Source of the DNA: Rhizobiaceae bacterium
GTDB taxonomy: Bacteria > Pseudomonadota > Alphaproteobacteria > Rhizobiales > Rhizobiaceae
DNA: 38,158 nucleotides
Direction: 5' to 3'
Assembly (NCBI GenBank): GCA_027483885.1
Contig: JAIXTO010000199.1
Location: 1 to 38,158, forward strand
In this document: positions 23,351 to 33,623 of the stretch, one piece after another
Layout of the letters: every line of letters begins with the position of its first letter
Numbering within the stretch: position 1 is the stretch's first letter
Made by a program: the position numbers and the translations under genes
Notes under the pieces: generated by a model
Databases searched by the model: none
Told to the model about the DNA's origin: nothing
What the model saw: the letters and a program-made list of their open reading frames with translations, nothing else

Positions 23351-26300
23351 ATGGATATGACGTTGAACCAGCAGGCCGAACAGGACCTGCTGTGGTACAA
23401 AGACTCGATCATCTACCAGCTTCATGTGAAGTCCTTCTACGACTCCAATGGCGATGGCATCGGCGACTTTGCAGGTCTCACCCAGAAAATCGATCACATT
23501 GCCTCTCTCGGAGCCACTGCGATCTGGCTCCTGCCCTTCTTCCCCTCGCCGCGCCGCGATGACGGTTATGACATCGCCGACTACGGCGCTGTCAGCCCCG
23601 ACTACGGCACGATGGAAGATTTCCGCGCCTTCGTCGATGCAGCCCACAGCCGCGGCATCCGCGTCATCATCGAGCTTGTCATCAACCACACGTCCGACCA
23701 GCACCCCTGGTTCCAGCGCGCCCGCAATGCGCCAGCGGGCTCGCCTGAGCGCGATTTTTACGTCTGGTCCGATACGGATCAAAAATTCCCGGAAACACGC
23801 ATCATCTTCCTCGATACGGAAAAATCCAACTGGACCTGGGATCCGGTTGCCGGCTCCTATTACTGGCACCGCTTCTATTCCCACCAGCCGGACCTCAATT
23901 TTGATAATCCGCAGGTGCTCGATGAGCTTTTGACCGTCATGCGCTTCTGGCTGGAAACGGGCATCGACGGCTTCCGCCTCGACGCCATTCCTTACCTGAT
24001 CGAGCGCGAGGGCACCAATAACGAGAACCTGCCCGAGACGCACGATATCCTGAAAAAGATCCGTGCAGCACTCGATGCCACGCATCCGGGCAAGGTGCTG
24101 CTGGCCGAAGCCAACCAGTGGCCGGAGGATACCTCGGAGTATTTTGGCGATGGCGACGAGTGCAACATGGCGTTCCACTTCCCGCTGATGCCGCGCATGT
24201 ACATGGCGATTGCCAAGGAAGACCGTTTCCCGATCACCGACATCATGCGCCAGACACCGGAAATCCCGGAAAACTGCCAGTGGGCGATTTTTCTGCGTAA
24301 CCATGACGAGTTGACGCTCGAAATGGTGACCGACGAGGAGCGCGATTACCTCTGGAGCATTTATGCCTCCGACCGCCGCGCCCGCATCAATCTCGGCATC
24401 CGCCGTCGCCTCGCGCCGCTGATGGAGCGTGACCGCCGCCGCGTCGAGCTGATGAACGGCCTGCTTCTATCCATGCCCGGCACACCCGTTCTCTATTACG
24501 GCGATGAAATCGGCATGGGCGACAACATCTATCTGGGCGACCGCGACGGTGTGCGAACCCCGATGCAGTGGTCCAATGACCGCAATGGCGGCTTTTCCCG
24601 CGCCGACCCCGCCCGCCTGGTGCTGCCGCCGGTCATGGATCCGCTTTATGGCTTTGAGGCACTGAATGTCGAGGCTCAGAGCGTCGACAACCATTCGCTG
24701 CTCAACTGGACGCGCCGTATGCTGGCACTGCGCGGCAAACATCCGGCCTTCGGGCGCGGCTCGCTGCGCTTCCTCACCCCCGGCAACCGCAAGATCCTCG
24801 CGTATCTGCGCGAATACCAGGGCGAGACGGTGCTCTGCGTCGCCAACCTTTCGCGCCTGCCGCAGGCAGTGGAGCTTGACCTCTCCGAGTTCAAGGGTCG
24901 CGTGCCGATTGAGCTGACGGGCATGTCGCCTTTCCCGCCGATCGGCGAGCTGACCTATCTGCTGACGCTGCCGCCGTTCTCCTTCTACTGGTTCCAGCTG
25001 GTGGCGGAAGCCGATGGCCCGGCCTGGCGCACGGAACCGCCAGAGCAGCTGGCGGACATGGCCACGCTCGTCATGCGACGCGACCTCACCGAATTGCTCG
25101 ATTCGCCAAAGCTTGCCGAAACCCTGTCGCGCGAGATCCTGCCGGCCTATCTCGACAAGCGCCGCTGGTTCGGCGCCAAGGGCGAGGTGATGAAGAAGGC
25201 AACGCTGGTTGCCGCGACCCCGATGGGCATCACGCACAACATCCTGCTCGGCGAGCTGGAAGTGGAGCTGGAAGACCACACGGAGACCTACCTTCTGCCG
25301 CTGACGGCTGCCTGGGACGATACGCAGCCGCCAGCCCTTGCCCAGCAGCTCGCCCTTGCCCGCATTCGTCAGGGTCGCCGCGTCGGCTTCCTGACGGATG
25401 GCTTTGCTCTGGAGGGGATGGCACGCGGCGTGATCCGTGGCCTTTGCGAACGCTCGGTCCTCTCCGGCCGCGGCGGCACGCTGGAATTCCTCGGCACGCA
25501 CCAGCTGGACGGCATGAGCATTGCCGAGGATGTGCCCGTGCGCTGGCTGTCCGCGGAGCAGTCGAACAGCTCGCTGATCATCGCAGACCTCGCGATGGTG
25601 AAGCTCATCCGCCACATCTTTCCGGGCATCCACCCGGAAGTCGAGATGACGCGTTACCTGACGGATGTCGGTTACCAGAACACCGCACCGCTTCTGGGCG
25701 AGGTGGTACGCACCGCACCTGAGGGCGAGCGCTTCACGCTGATGATCGTGCAGGGCGCCGTGCGCAATCAGGGCGATGCCTGGATCTGGATGCTCGGCAA
25801 CCTGCGCCGTGTGCTGGATGACATCGGCCTTTCCGATCACGATCCGGATGCCGTCAGCGACCTGATGCGGCCTTTGGTGGATTTTGCCGGCACGATCGGC
25901 AAGCGACTGGGCGAACTGCATGTGGCGCTTGCTGCAGACACCGACAACGAGGATTTTCAGCCACTCCCGGCCCTCTCGGAAAATGTCGAACTGTGGCGCA
26001 AGGCGGCCGTCAGCCAGATCGAAGCCACCCTTTCTATCCTTGGCGAGGCAAACAGCGATCTGGATGCGGAAACCAGAGCCATGGTGGCCCCGCTTCTGGC
26101 CCGCCGCGACGACCTGCTGCGCATTGCAGGCGAGCTTGCCCAGTCGGCTGAGGGCGCCCTGATGATCCGCAACCACGGTGATTTCCACCTGGGTCAGATC
26201 CTGGTCGCCGAAGCCGATGCCTATATCATCGACTTCGAGGGCGAGCCGTCAAAGACGCTTGCCGAGCGCCGGGCAAAGACCATTCCGCTGCGGGATGTGG

Positions 26301-26635
26301 CCGGCCTTCTGCGCTCACTGAGTTATCTCGCCGCCACCGCGGAACTGGATACGGAAGCGGTTTCGGAAACGGACCACCCGGAGCGAACCTCCATGATCCG
26401 CACCTTTGCCGATCAGGCCGAGCAATCCTTCCTCGACGCCTATTTTGCAGAGACCGAACAGTCCGACGCCCTGCGCGTCGATCCGGTAGATCGCCAGCGC
26501 ATGCTCGACCTCTACCTTCTGCAGAAGGCCGCCTACGAGATCGGCTACGAAGCCCGTAACCGGCCGAAATGGCTGCCGATCCCGCTATCCGGCTTTTCTG
26601 CCATCGTCAAAAGGCTCTCGGAGACACAGAAATGA
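23351..26635 (+). CDS. treS: Trehalose synthase / maltokinase fusion protein
   Basis: A 1094-residue cytoplasmic protein. The N-terminal 550 residues are TreS, which interconverts trehalose and maltose: Asp211 ([11 protein letters not shown]), Glu253 (LLAEANQ) and Asp319 (LRNHDEL) are the GH13 catalytic residues. The remaining 530 residues form a maltokinase (Mak/Pep2 type) with an aminoglycoside-phosphotransferase fold. Its catalytic loop [10 protein letters not shown] is near residue 941 and the metal-binding IIDFEGEP near 959. Together they convert trehalose to maltose 1-phosphate, the GlgE substrate. In mycobacteria the two enzymes are separate but associate; here they are fused. The start has GGGAGA; it lies 12 bp after glgE, and its stop overlaps the glgB start by four bases. 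Confidence 0.95.
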   Translation: MDMTLNQQAEQDLLWYKDSIIYQLHVKSFYDSNGDGIGDFAGLTQKIDHIASLGATAIWLLPFFPSPRRDDGYDIADYGAVSPDYGTMEDFRAFVDAAHSRGIRVIIELVINHTSDQHPWFQRARNAPAGSPERDFYVWSDTDQKFPETRIIFLDTEKSNWTWDPVAGSYYWHRFYSHQPDLNFDNPQVLDELLTVMRFWLETGIDGFRLDAIPYLIEREGTNNENLPETHDILKKIRAALDATHPGKVLLAEANQWPEDTSEYFGDGDECNMAFHFPLMPRMYMAIAKEDRFPITDIMRQTPEIPENCQWAIFLRNHDELTLEMVTDEERDYLWSIYASDRRARINLGIRRRLAPLMERDRRRVELMNGLLLSMPGTPVLYYGDEIGMGDNIYLGDRDGVRTPMQWSNDRNGGFSRADPARLVLPPVMDPLYGFEALNVEAQSVDNHSLLNWTRRMLALRGKHPAFGRGSLRFLTPGNRKILAYLREYQGETVLCVANLSRLPQAVELDLSEFKGRVPIELTGMSPFPPIGELTYLLTLPPFSFYWFQLVAEADGPAWRTEPPEQLADMATLVMRRDLTELLDSPKLAETLSREILPAYLDKRRWFGAKGEVMKKATLVAATPMGITHNILLGELEVELEDHTETYLLPLTAAWDDTQPPALAQQLALARIRQGRRVGFLTDGFALEGMARGVIRGLCERSVLSGRGGTLEFLGTHQLDGMSIAEDVPVRWLSAEQSNSSLIIADLAMVKLIRHIFPGIHPEVEMTRYLTDVGYQNTAPLLGEVVRTAPEGERFTLMIVQGAVRNQGDAWIWMLGNLRRVLDDIGLSDHDPDAVSDLMRPLVDFAGTIGKRLGELHVALAADTDNEDFQPLPALSENVELWRKAAVSQIEATLSILGEANSDLDAETRAMVAPLLARRDDLLRIAGELAQSAEGALMIRNHGDFHLGQILVAEADAYIIDFEGEPSKTLAERRAKTIPLRDVAGLLRSLSYLAATAELDTEAVSETDHPERTSMIRTFADQAEQSFLDAYFAETEQSDALRVDPVDRQRMLDLYLLQKAAYEIGYEARNRPKWLPIPLSGFSAIVKRLSETQK

Positions 26636-28839
26636 ACATCGAACGCTCCGAACTCATGGCCGGTATTTCCCCTGACGCCTTGACGGCGTTGGTGGAAGGC
26701 CGCCATGGCGATCCGTTTTCCATCCTCGGCCCGCATCCCTCGCATGGCGTGACCATCATCCGCGCCTTCCTGCCGGGGGCCGAAAACGTTGAAATCATCG
26801 CGGCAGACAGCAACGCGGTGCTGGCGCGGATGCACACCGTCCATGCGGCGGGTGTGTTTGCAGCCGCCGTGGAAAGCGGCGGGCGCTATCGCTATCGCAT
26901 CACCTGGCCGGATGCCGTGCAGGAGACGGAAGACCCCTACTCTTTCGATCTGCTGCTCGGAGAACTCGACCTTCACCTGATCGGCCAAGGCACGCATTAC
27001 GATCTGGGCCGCACGCTTGGCGCGCGCGCCATGGATGTGGATGGCGTACCCGGCGTGCGTTTTGCCGTCTGGGCTCCCAATGCGCGCCGTGTTTCGGCAG
27101 TGGGTGATTTCAACGCCTGGGATGGTCGTCGCCACCCGATGCGGCTTCGCCCGCAGGCCGGCATCTGGGAAATCTTTGTGCCACGCCTTGGCCCCGGCGA
27201 TCGCTACAAGTTCGAGATCGTCGACCAGAACGGAACCGTGCTGGCGCAGAAAGCCGATCCGATTGCCCGCGCCAGCGAAGCGGCACCAGCCACCGCCTCC
27301 ATCGTTGCCTCCAGCGCGCCGTTCCGCTGGACCGACGAAGACTGGATGAAACAGGGCGCTGCGGCCCGCTCCGGTGAAACCGCGATGTCCGTCTATGAGG
27401 TGCATCTGGGGTCCTGGCTGCGGATTGCCGAGGAAAACAACCGCTCGCTCGACTGGGTGGAACTCAGCCAGCGGCTGGTGCCCTATGCGGCAAAGCTCGG
27501 CTTTACCCATATCGAACTGATGCCTATCATGGAGCACCCGTTCGGCGGCTCCTGGGGTTACCAGCCACTTGGCCTGTTTGCGCCGACCGGACGTTACGGC
27601 ACGCCGGAGGATTTTGCCTATTTCATCGACCGCTGCCATGCCGCCGGCATCGGCGTGATCCTCGACTGGGTACCGGCGCATTTCCCGACCGATGTCTGGG
27701 GCCTTGCGCGCTTTGATGGCACCGCCCTTTACGAGCACGAAGATCCGCGCGAAGGGTTCCACAAGGACTGGAACACGCTCATCTACAATCTCGGCCGCAA
27801 CGAGGTGAAGGGGTTCCTCATCGCGTCAGCGCTTGAATGGCTCGAGCATTTCCACATCGATGCGCTGCGCGTCGATGCGGTCGCCTCAATGCTCTACCGC
27901 GATTATTCCCGCAACGCCGGCGAGTGGATCCCCAACAAGCATGGCGGGCGGGAAAATCTCGAATCGGTGGAATTCTTCAAGCACCTGAACAGCATCGTCC
28001 ACCAGCGCTGCACCCATGCCTTCACCGTGGCCGAGGAATCGACCGCATGGCCGGGCGTAACACAGCCTGTGGAAGACGGCGGTCTCGGCTTCGATTTCAA
28101 GTGGAACATGGGCTGGATGAACGACACGCTCCACTACATGGAGGAGGAGCCGATCTACCGCAAATACCACCATGGCATGATGACCTTCGGCATGGTCTAC
28201 GCCTATACCGAACGCTTCATGCTGCCGCTGTCGCATGACGAAGTTGTGCATGGCAAAGGCTCGCTCGTTGGCAAGATGCCGGGAGATTCCTGGCAGAAGA
28301 TGGCCAACCTTCGCGCCTATTACGGTTTCATGTGGGCCCATCCCGGCAAGAAGCTGCTGTTCATGGGCGGCGAGATTGCCCAAGGCATCGAGTGGAACCA
28401 CGACGGCTCGCTCGTCTGGGATCTGCTCGACCAGCCGGAGCATGCCGGCATGCAGCGGCTGATCGGGGATCTCAACCGGCTTTACGCAAACGAACCCGCT
28501 CTTCAGTACGGTGACATTCACCCGGAGGGTTTTGAGTGGGTGATCGGTGACGACGCGGAAAATTCCGTGTTCGGCATGCTGCGCAAGAGCCGGGATGGAA
28601 GCTCGACGGTGCTTGCGATCTCCAACATGACGCCGGTGCCGCGCGAAGGTTATCGCGTCGGCGTGCCGCAGGCGGGCCAATGGACCGAGGTGCTGAACAC
28701 CGATGCCGGTGTCTATGGCGGTTCCAACCTTGGCAATGTGGAAGCCTGGAGTGAGGAGCAGCCATCGCATGGCCAGCCGCAATCCATCCTTCTGACGCTG
28801 CCGCCGCTTGCCACCATCTACCTGCGCTGGCAGCCATAA
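26632..28839 (+). CDS. glgB: 1,4-alpha-glucan branching enzyme
   Basis: A 735-residue cytoplasmic enzyme that makes alpha-1,6 branches in glucan. The N1/N2 carbohydrate-binding modules (about 25-225, including [20 protein letters not shown]) precede the GH13 barrel. Catalytic residues are Asp415 ([11 protein letters not shown]), Glu468 ([11 protein letters not shown]) and the Asp in [14 protein letters not shown]. The length and order are those of GlgB. The start overlaps treS by the ATGA pattern, with GGAG upstream, so translation is coupled. It completes a route from trehalose to branched glucan. A perfect 16-bp terminator hairpin follows the stop at about 30 bp. Confidence 0.96.
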   Translation: MNIERSELMAGISPDALTALVEGRHGDPFSILGPHPSHGVTIIRAFLPGAENVEIIAADSNAVLARMHTVHAAGVFAAAVESGGRYRYRITWPDAVQETEDPYSFDLLLGELDLHLIGQGTHYDLGRTLGARAMDVDGVPGVRFAVWAPNARRVSAVGDFNAWDGRRHPMRLRPQAGIWEIFVPRLGPGDRYKFEIVDQNGTVLAQKADPIARASEAAPATASIVASSAPFRWTDEDWMKQGAAARSGETAMSVYEVHLGSWLRIAEENNRSLDWVELSQRLVPYAAKLGFTHIELMPIMEHPFGGSWGYQPLGLFAPTGRYGTPEDFAYFIDRCHAAGIGVILDWVPAHFPTDVWGLARFDGTALYEHEDPREGFHKDWNTLIYNLGRNEVKGFLIASALEWLEHFHIDALRVDAVASMLYRDYSRNAGEWIPNKHGGRENLESVEFFKHLNSIVHQRCTHAFTVAEESTAWPGVTQPVEDGGLGFDFKWNMGWMNDTLHYMEEEPIYRKYHHGMMTFGMVYAYTERFMLPLSHDEVVHGKGSLVGKMPGDSWQKMANLRAYYGFMWAHPGKKLLFMGGEIAQGIEWNHDGSLVWDLLDQPEHAGMQRLIGDLNRLYANEPALQYGDIHPEGFEWVIGDDAENSVFGMLRKSRDGSSTVLAISNMTPVPREGYRVGVPQAGQWTEVLNTDAGVYGGSNLGNVEAWSEEQPSHGQPQSILLTLPPLATIYLRWQP

Positions 28840-28870
28840 CGCCGGCGACCTGAACGGTCAGTAGATCATG

Positions 28871-28907
28871 AAAAAGGGGAGGAAGCCTTACGCTTCCTCC
28901 CCTTTTT
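28871..28907. terminator. Bidirectional terminator after glgB
   Basis: AAAAAGGGGAGGAAGC (28871-28886) pairs perfectly with GCTTCCTCCCCTTTTT (28892-28907), 16 bp around a 5-base loop. It ends the glg operon and also the convergent DUF6894 gene. Confidence 0.92.
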
Positions 28908-28923
28908 GCATCGTCACACTGTG

Positions 28924-29166
28924 TCAGCTGTCCTTTTCCAGCCATTCCGCCATGAAGGACAGGCTGGTGACGAAAACCGGCCGGCCGGTCTCATCGCGCA
29001 CGTTGAGGAAGATCGACATATGCCGGTTGCCCCACATTTCGTCGCGCGCCATGTCAGCCAGAATTCGCCCGGCCTCGCGCGCCACCTCATCTCGCGAGGA
29101 AAGATCCATTGGCACCGGCTCATGGTTGAAGCCGTCATTGTGTATGTCAAAGAGATAGAGGGCCAT
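28924..29166 (-). CDS. DUF6894 family small protein
   Basis: An 80-residue soluble protein matching the rhizobial DUF6894 plan: start MALYLFDIHNDG, then DLSSRDEVAREAGRILADMARDE, and VRDETGRPVFVTSL toward the end. Function unknown. ATGs at 29169 and 29166 are adjacent; GGTGG is better spaced from 29166. The Crp/Fnr gene begins about 120 bp away in the opposite direction, so the two share a divergent promoter region. Confidence 0.78.
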   Translation of the reverse strand: MALYLFDIHNDGFNHEPVPMDLSSRDEVAREAGRILADMARDEMWGNRHMSIFLNVRDETGRPVFVTSLSFMAEWLEKDS

Positions 29167-29287
29167 CATAACCACCGTGCATTGCAGTGACACAATCGGT
29201 CGCTGCAAATAATGTTCCAGCCGGAGGCACAAACAGCGCACTCGACCGTTGAACCTTGACCTGGCCTACAACACCTGGAGACGGATC

Positions 29288-30007
29288 TTGATCGACGCAC
29301 TGCTCTTGAACCTGGAGCAACGGGATACTCTCGATGAACGGGAGAAAACCAAGCTGAGAAGTCTTCTAACGCGGGATCGGCGGATTGCTGCGCAGGAGGA
29401 TATCGTCAAGGAAGGCGATCAGCCGACGACAAGCTGCCTGTTGCTGGAAGGCTTTGCCGCCCGTTACACCATCACCGGCGACGGCCAGAGGCAATTGACC
29501 TCCCTGCACGTCCCCGGTGAATTCATCGATCTGCATGCCTTTATGGTCAAGACGATGGACCATGGCATCGTGGCGCTATCGCCGTGCCGTATCGCGATTG
29601 CCGAGCATTCAGCCCTGAAGGAACTGACCGAAACAGAACCCCACCTGACGCGCCTCCTGTGGCTCGATTCGCTGGTGCAGAGCGCCATCAGCCGCCAATG
29701 GCTGGTTGCCATGGGGAGGAGGACGCGGGCAGCGCATCTCGCCCACATCATCTGCGAGCTTTACCTGCGCCTGCAGGTGGTGAAGCGGGTGGACGCCAAC
29801 AGCTTTCACTTCCCCCTGTCGCAGATGCAGATGGCCGATGTGATGGGCCTTTCGCTCGTCCACATGAACCGGGTCATCCAGGAGCTGCGCGGGGAGGAAT
29901 TCCTCACCTGGGCGAAAGATCGCATCACGATTATCGACTGGAACCGGCTGCAACGGTTTGCCGGCTTCGACCCGACCTATCTCAGCTTGCAACGCCAACC
30001 GCGCTGA
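29288..30007 (+). CDS. Crp/Fnr-family transcriptional regulator
   Basis: A 239-residue regulator with an N-terminal cyclic-nucleotide-binding-like barrel (about residues 20-130, KEGDQPTTSCLLLEGFAARY) and a C-terminal winged helix (about 175-225, LSQMQMADVMGLSLVHMNRVIQEL). No Fnr-type cysteine cluster is present, so it is not an oxygen-sensing Fnr; the ligand is unknown. The start is taken as TTG 29288 because GGAG lies exactly seven bases upstream. A longer frame from a TTG at 29249 has no good ribosome site. No operon partner is visible. Confidence 0.85.
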   Translation: MIDALLLNLEQRDTLDEREKTKLRSLLTRDRRIAAQEDIVKEGDQPTTSCLLLEGFAARYTITGDGQRQLTSLHVPGEFIDLHAFMVKTMDHGIVALSPCRIAIAEHSALKELTETEPHLTRLLWLDSLVQSAISRQWLVAMGRRTRAAHLAHIICELYLRLQVVKRVDANSFHFPLSQMQMADVMGLSLVHMNRVIQELRGEEFLTWAKDRITIIDWNRLQRFAGFDPTYLSLQRQPR

Positions 30008-30140
30008 TTCAGCATCTGACTGATTCGGCAATGTTTTTCGTAAATGCCATGGTTAAAAAATTATGAGCATTGGTCAATTTCACGCCTTGCTAGAGCGCGC
30101 CCGCGGCCCTAGGTAGCACGTGCTGGAAACAGGTGCAGAC

Positions 30141-30407
30141 ATGAGTATTGAGTCGCTTCTCGAATGGCAGGAACGCGGATCCAAAGCCCGCATTCTCGGC
30201 GCAACCGCGCAGGAAAACCCCTTCCTTCGCCCTATGGCAACCCCAACGGTCCACGACTGTCTTGGGCGCGACGACGTGCAACTGATGTGTGATGCCTGGG
30301 CGTTCGGCTGGTCCATCGAAGACGCCATGCGCAAGATCGATACCGGCTTTTACAGCGTCCTTCTCCACGACGACCATTTTTCGTCCGTCAGCAGCCGGGT
30401 CGCCTGA
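30141..30407 (+). CDS. Small RMF/CrpP-like protein (hypothetical)
   Basis: An 88-residue soluble protein. The core layout, G-x-x-AR-x-x-G, then ENPF, then a spacer and CDAWAFGWSIEDA, recalls ribosome modulation factor and the related CrpP family (G..A...G.....NPY......W..GW..A). The match is loose, so this is only a suggestion. AGGTG lies five bases before the ATG at 30141. It is separate from the Crp/Fnr gene (133 bp gap). The following 445 bp contain no convincing gene. Confidence 0.6.
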   Translation: MSIESLLEWQERGSKARILGATAQENPFLRPMATPTVHDCLGRDDVQLMCDAWAFGWSIEDAMRKIDTGFYSVLLHDDHFSSVSSRVA

Positions 30408-30787
30408 CGACATCTTTGCACATTTCGCAGCGGCCGTGCTGGAAACGTGACATCCAAAGACCTGTCGGACGGCGTTCGGCACGCAATGCACCATCCCCGT
30501 CTCTCCTTGCCGAGGTGATCGCCTGCGAAGGCTCGCAAGGGCGCTGACGCCACTGTACCGGCCAAAGGCCGAAGATCGAGCGATCAGCCGGCATGGGGCG
30601 CCAAGCCACATCCAAGGCACCCAACACGCCTCAATCGACCAAGACCCTCATTTAAAACTCTGTGTAGCGTCAGGAATACCCGCAAGGGCCGTTTCCGGCT
30701 GCAATTGTCCGAGGGCGCGATTGCGCGTTGCGCACATCCATGCCGCCAGACAAGAGACCCCTTCGCCTGACGGCCCTGCCCCAATGC
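30408..30787. other. Gene-poor interval before the trigger factor terminator
   Basis: Open frames on both strands here lack ribosome sites and have odd composition (many Arg, Cys, Pro). I see no recognisable protein, RNA structure or repeat. Confidence 0.5.
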
Positions 30788-30819
30788 AAAAACCCCCGGC
30801 GGTGACGCCAGGGGTTTTT
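30788..30819 (-). terminator. Intrinsic terminator of tig
   Basis: On the minus strand AAAAACCCCTGGCG and CGCCGGGGGTTTTT form a stem with a short loop and a T5 tail, 34 bp past the tig stop codon. Confidence 0.88.
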
Positions 30820-30852
30820 GACAATGCGATTGGCTGGATCTGGCGGAGACGA

Positions 30853-32349
30853 TTATTCAGCGTCGCCTTCAGCGGCCTTCTTCTTCGCAGCAGCCTTCTT
30901 CTTCGGTGCCGGGGCTTCTTCGCCTTCAGCGGCATCGCCTTCGGAAACTTCGGCCTTGGCGGCCTTCTTCTTCGGAGCAGCCTTTTTCTTGTCAGCCTTT
31001 TCTTCGCCTTCGTTTTCGTCTTCGGCGAGAAGCTCTTCCTTCGTCACGGTCTTGTCCGTCACGTCGATTTCCGAGAGCAACTGGTCAACGACCTTCTCTT
31101 CAAAGATCGGGGCGCGCAGCGAAGCGGAGGCACCGGGCGTGTTGCGGAAGAAATCAAGGATTTCCTTCTGCTGACCGGGGAACTGCTGCAGCTGAGCGTA
31201 AAGCGCGCGCTGCATTTCTTCTTCGGTCACTTCTACGCCGGCCTTTTCGCCGATTTCGGAGAGAACGAGGCCGAGGCGGACGCGGCGTTCTGCAAGCTTG
31301 CGATATTCGTCGCGAGCTTCTTCTTCCGTCGTGTCTTCATCGGCAAAGGTCTTGCCGGACTGGGCAAGATCGGTGTTGATCTGGCGCCAGATGTTGTCGA
31401 ACTCGGCGTTAACAAGGGTTTCCGGCGTGTCGAACTTGTACATCTCGTCGAGCTGGTCGAGGATCTGGCGCTTGACCTTCTGGCGGGTGACGTTGCCGTA
31501 CTGGCCTTCGATCTGTCCGCGAACGATTTCCTTCAGCTTGTCGAGCGATTCGACGCCAAGCGTGGTGGCCAGTTCGTCATTCAGCTCAAGGGCTGCAGGA
31601 CCGGCTACTTCCTTGACGGTGATGTCGAAGGTAGCGTCCTTGCCGGCAAGGTTTGCTGCCGGATATTCAGACGGGAAGGTGACGGTGATCACCTTGTCTT
31701 CGCCAGCCTTGACGCCGACCAGCTGGTCTTCGAAGCCCGGGATGAAACGGTTGGAACCGATGACCAGTTCGGCATCTTCAGCAGCGCCGCCATCGAAGGC
31801 AACGCCATCAACCTTGCCGAGGTAGTTCATCGTTACGCGGTCGCCGGTTTCGGCAGCAGCATCCTTGGCTTCAAAGGTGCGCGCGCTTTCGGCGATCTTC
31901 ATGATCTGCTCGTTGACTTCCTCTTCCGGAACGTCAACCACTTCGCGCACGACCTTGATGCCGGCGGTCGGCTTCAGTTCGATGGCCGGAATCACCTCGT
32001 AGGAGAGCGTGAATTCGAAATCGACTTCGGCGTTGAGGATCTTGTCGGCTTCCGCCTCGTCCTCGGTCATGGCAACGGTCGGCTGCGTTGCCGACTTTTC
32101 GCCACGCTCGGAGAGGATGGCGCTCGGACGGTCGCGGACGATCTCGTTGACGAGTTCAGCCATGATCGACTTGCCGTACATCTTCTTCAGATGGCCGACC
32201 GGAACCTTGCCGGGACGGAAACCATTGATGCGCACCTTGTCCTTGGCTTCCGCCAGGCGCTCGTTCATGCGCTGTTCCATGTCCTTGGCCGGGATAACGA
32301 CCTTGATTTCGCGCTTCAGCCCTTCAGCGAGCGTTTCGATAACCTGCAT
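30853..32349 (-). CDS. tig: Trigger factor (ribosome-associated chaperone and peptidyl-prolyl isomerase)
   Basis: A 498-residue cytoplasmic protein that binds nascent chains at the ribosome exit. The N-terminal ribosome-docking signature GFRPGKVP (about residues 44-51) is intact. A FKBP-type isomerase domain (about 150-235, [13 protein letters not shown]...[11 protein letters not shown]) and a helical C-domain follow. The last 50 residues are a Lys/Ala/Pro-rich tail with repeated [15 protein letters not shown] units interspersed with acidic runs. This tail is absent from E. coli Tig (432 residues). The ATG at 32349 is seven bases from AAGG; a second ATG two codons upstream (32355) is too close to it. 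tRNA-Leu lies upstream on the same strand. Confidence 0.97.
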   Translation of the reverse strand: MQVIETLAEGLKREIKVVIPAKDMEQRMNERLAEAKDKVRINGFRPGKVPVGHLKKMYGKSIMAELVNEIVRDRPSAILSERGEKSATQPTVAMTEDEAEADKILNAEVDFEFTLSYEVIPAIELKPTAGIKVVREVVDVPEEEVNEQIMKIAESARTFEAKDAAAETGDRVTMNYLGKVDGVAFDGGAAEDAELVIGSNRFIPGFEDQLVGVKAGEDKVITVTFPSEYPAANLAGKDATFDITVKEVAGPAALELNDELATTLGVESLDKLKEIVRGQIEGQYGNVTRQKVKRQILDQLDEMYKFDTPETLVNAEFDNIWRQINTDLAQSGKTFADEDTTEEEARDEYRKLAERRVRLGLVLSEIGEKAGVEVTEEEMQRALYAQLQQFPGQQKEILDFFRNTPGASASLRAPIFEEKVVDQLLSEIDVTDKTVTKEELLAEDENEGEEKADKKKAAPKKKAAKAEVSEGDAAEGEEAPAPKKKAAAKKKAAEGDAE

Positions 32350-32509
32350 TGTCATACCTTCATATCATGCGGCGGTGCTCAGACAGCCGTGGTTTCGGTG
32401 AGCACGACGCCGGAACCTGTCGCCGGTCGTGGCTTCGATGCAATCTCGTGCGCGCTGTGGCTCTGGGCCGACAGCTGGATCAGACCTGCGGCAGAATCTG
32501 CCGCGGAAC

Positions 32510-32594
<85 letters not shown>

Positions 32595-32647
32595 GCCCCA
32601 AAACCGCGTGGAAATTCCTCGCGCAGAGGCCTTCCGGAGCGCGCGTC

Positions 32648-32676
32648 TCTATAACAACCGTTTTTTGTGCACGCAA
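32648..32676 (-). promoter_or_regulatory. Promoter for tRNA-Leu
   Basis: On the minus strand TTGCGT and TATAGA are 17 bp apart (positions 32676-32671 and 32653-32648), about 55 bp ahead of the tRNA 5' end. Confidence 0.6.
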
Positions 32677-32834
32677 AGGAAAAATGACAGTTGCCGCAGC
32701 CACGCACCGGAAACTCTGAAATGTGACGATGGCGGCAGGATAGCGCCATTGTTTACGGGTTTCTAATATTTATTGCTTATGATCATCAAGGACAAGAAGA
32801 GCCATGCGGCAGACGAATGGCTCACCTGTCGATA

Positions 32835-32868
32835 TTGCACTGCACAATGGCGCGAAAATGCGTATAGT
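32835..32868 (+). promoter_or_regulatory. Promoter with TGCACTGCA element for the tandem-hairpin RNA
   Basis: TTGCACTGCACA (32835-32846) is followed 16 bp later by TATAGT (32863-32868). The same 12-mer recurs before the second DUF1127 gene. Transcription would start near 32875. Confidence 0.6.
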
Positions 32869-32874
32869 CAAAAC

Positions 32875-33070
32875 AACAGCACAGACATTCTGTGCAGCGA
32901 CGTGGCGGTCGGCGGATCTTTCCGCAAAAGGCCTCGGGGTTTCCCGATGATAAATTCGGCGGTTCGCACTCCTCCTCCCAGCGAACCCCGATAGACTGGC
33001 GAGATCCTCCTCCCGATCGCCAGTCATCCTCCCTGACGCCCACCGGTCCTCCCCCGGTGGGCGTTTTCGT
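32875..33070 (+). ncRNA. Predicted small RNA with tandem CCUCC-loop hairpins (CcsR/'cuckoo'-like)
   Basis: Three consecutive hairpins present anti-Shine-Dalgarno sequences in their loops. Hairpin 1: GGTTCGC (32961-32967) with GCGAACC (32981-32987), loop ACTCCTCCTCCCA. Hairpin 2: GACTGGCGA (32994-33002) with TCGCCAGTC (33017-33025), loop containing CCTCCTCCC (33006-33014). Hairpin 3: ACGCCCACCGG (33036-33046) with CCGGTGGGCGT (33054-33064), loop TCCTCCC, followed by TTTTCGTTT, so it also terminates. ATCCTCCCTG between hairpins 2 and 3 is a fourth, unpaired copy. Tandem CCUCCUCCC hairpin RNAs next to a DUF1127 gene are known from alphaproteobacteria (CcsR1-4 of Rhodobacter). The 5' end is inferred from the promoter; processing into single hairpins is possible. 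Confidence 0.7.
33036..33070 (+). terminator. Intrinsic terminator formed by the third hairpin
   Basis: An 11-bp GC-rich stem around the loop TCCTCCC is followed by TTTTCGTTT. It makes the upstream RNA an independent unit. Confidence 0.8.
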
Positions 33071-33303
33071 TTCGGGCTTTGCCGCATTCAGGCGGCATGG
33101 AGCGGACAGATTGAGGCAACCGCTCATCTTTTCGCCACACCGCTTAACGAATTTTCACCAGCAATGCATATAGCGCATGGGTGACATACGGGATGAGCGC
33201 TGTTCTTATACGCAGTGCAGCATATAGTCGCATTCAATCGATTTGAGAGACGGATCGATCCCAAGCGGTCCGCCTCTGCATCAACCCACGAAGGATATGA
33301 CCC
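33071..33303 (+). promoter_or_regulatory. Promoter region of the first DUF1127 gene
   Basis: The near-identical blocks GCATATAGCGCAT (33166-33178) and GCATATAGTCGCAT (33220-33233) lie 54 bp apart; the second contains TATAGT (33223-33228), a likely -10 box. CGCAGTGCAG (33211-33220), just before it, is the reverse complement of the TGCACTGC element of the neighbouring promoters. AAGGA before the ATG is the ribosome site. Confidence 0.45.
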
Positions 33304-33450
33304 ATGAACATCGCTCGCTCGCTCACCAACTGGCGCAAGTATCGTCAGACCGTTTCTGAACTCGGCCGCATGTCGGACCGCGAACTGACCGATCTCGGCA
33401 TCGGCCGTTCGGAAATCCGTCGCGTTGCCCGCACCGCCGTCGGCATCTGA
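33304..33450 (+). CDS. DUF1127 (YjiS-like) small protein, copy 1
   Basis: A 48-residue basic protein made of a single DUF1127 motif: helix SLTNWRKYRQTVSELGRMSDRELTDLG with R/K-rich faces, ending IGRSEIRRVA. This is the short arginine-rich form typical of Rhizobiales. In Brucella such proteins belong to the VtlR regulon; in Rhodobacter a DUF1127 protein (CcaF1) affects small-RNA processing. AAGGA lies eight bases before the ATG. It is followed by its own terminator. Confidence 0.9.
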   Translation: MNIARSLTNWRKYRQTVSELGRMSDRELTDLGIGRSEIRRVARTAVGI

Positions 33451-33487
33451 AAATATCCAGCGCGACCTTTACGGCCACGCTTTCCAA

Positions 33488-33517
33488 AACGCCTCCCATT
33501 CGGGGGGCGTTTTTTTT
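33488..33517 (+). terminator. Intrinsic terminator of the first DUF1127 gene
   Basis: AAAACGCCTCCC and GGGGGGCGTTTT form an imperfect stem with a 4-base loop, followed by a run of T's. It begins 38 bp past the stop codon. Confidence 0.85.
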
Positions 33518-33623
33518 GTGCCTGGTGGTCGACGCCGGCTCGGCTTTCGCGGCCGCTCATTTTTTACCCAAAGATGCAAATTTGTTCATCACATTGCACA
33601 AACGCATGGCAGTCGCCTGCTTT

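Noticed and set aside
30090-30620. Minus-strand open frame over the RMF-like gene and the following gap
   Set aside because: Composition is unlike a protein, there is no ribosome site, and it mirrors the better-supported gene at 30141-30407.
32773-32994. 73-residue open frame starting MLMIIKDKKSHAADEW
   Set aside because: It overlaps the promoter and body of the predicted small RNA and lacks a ribosome site.
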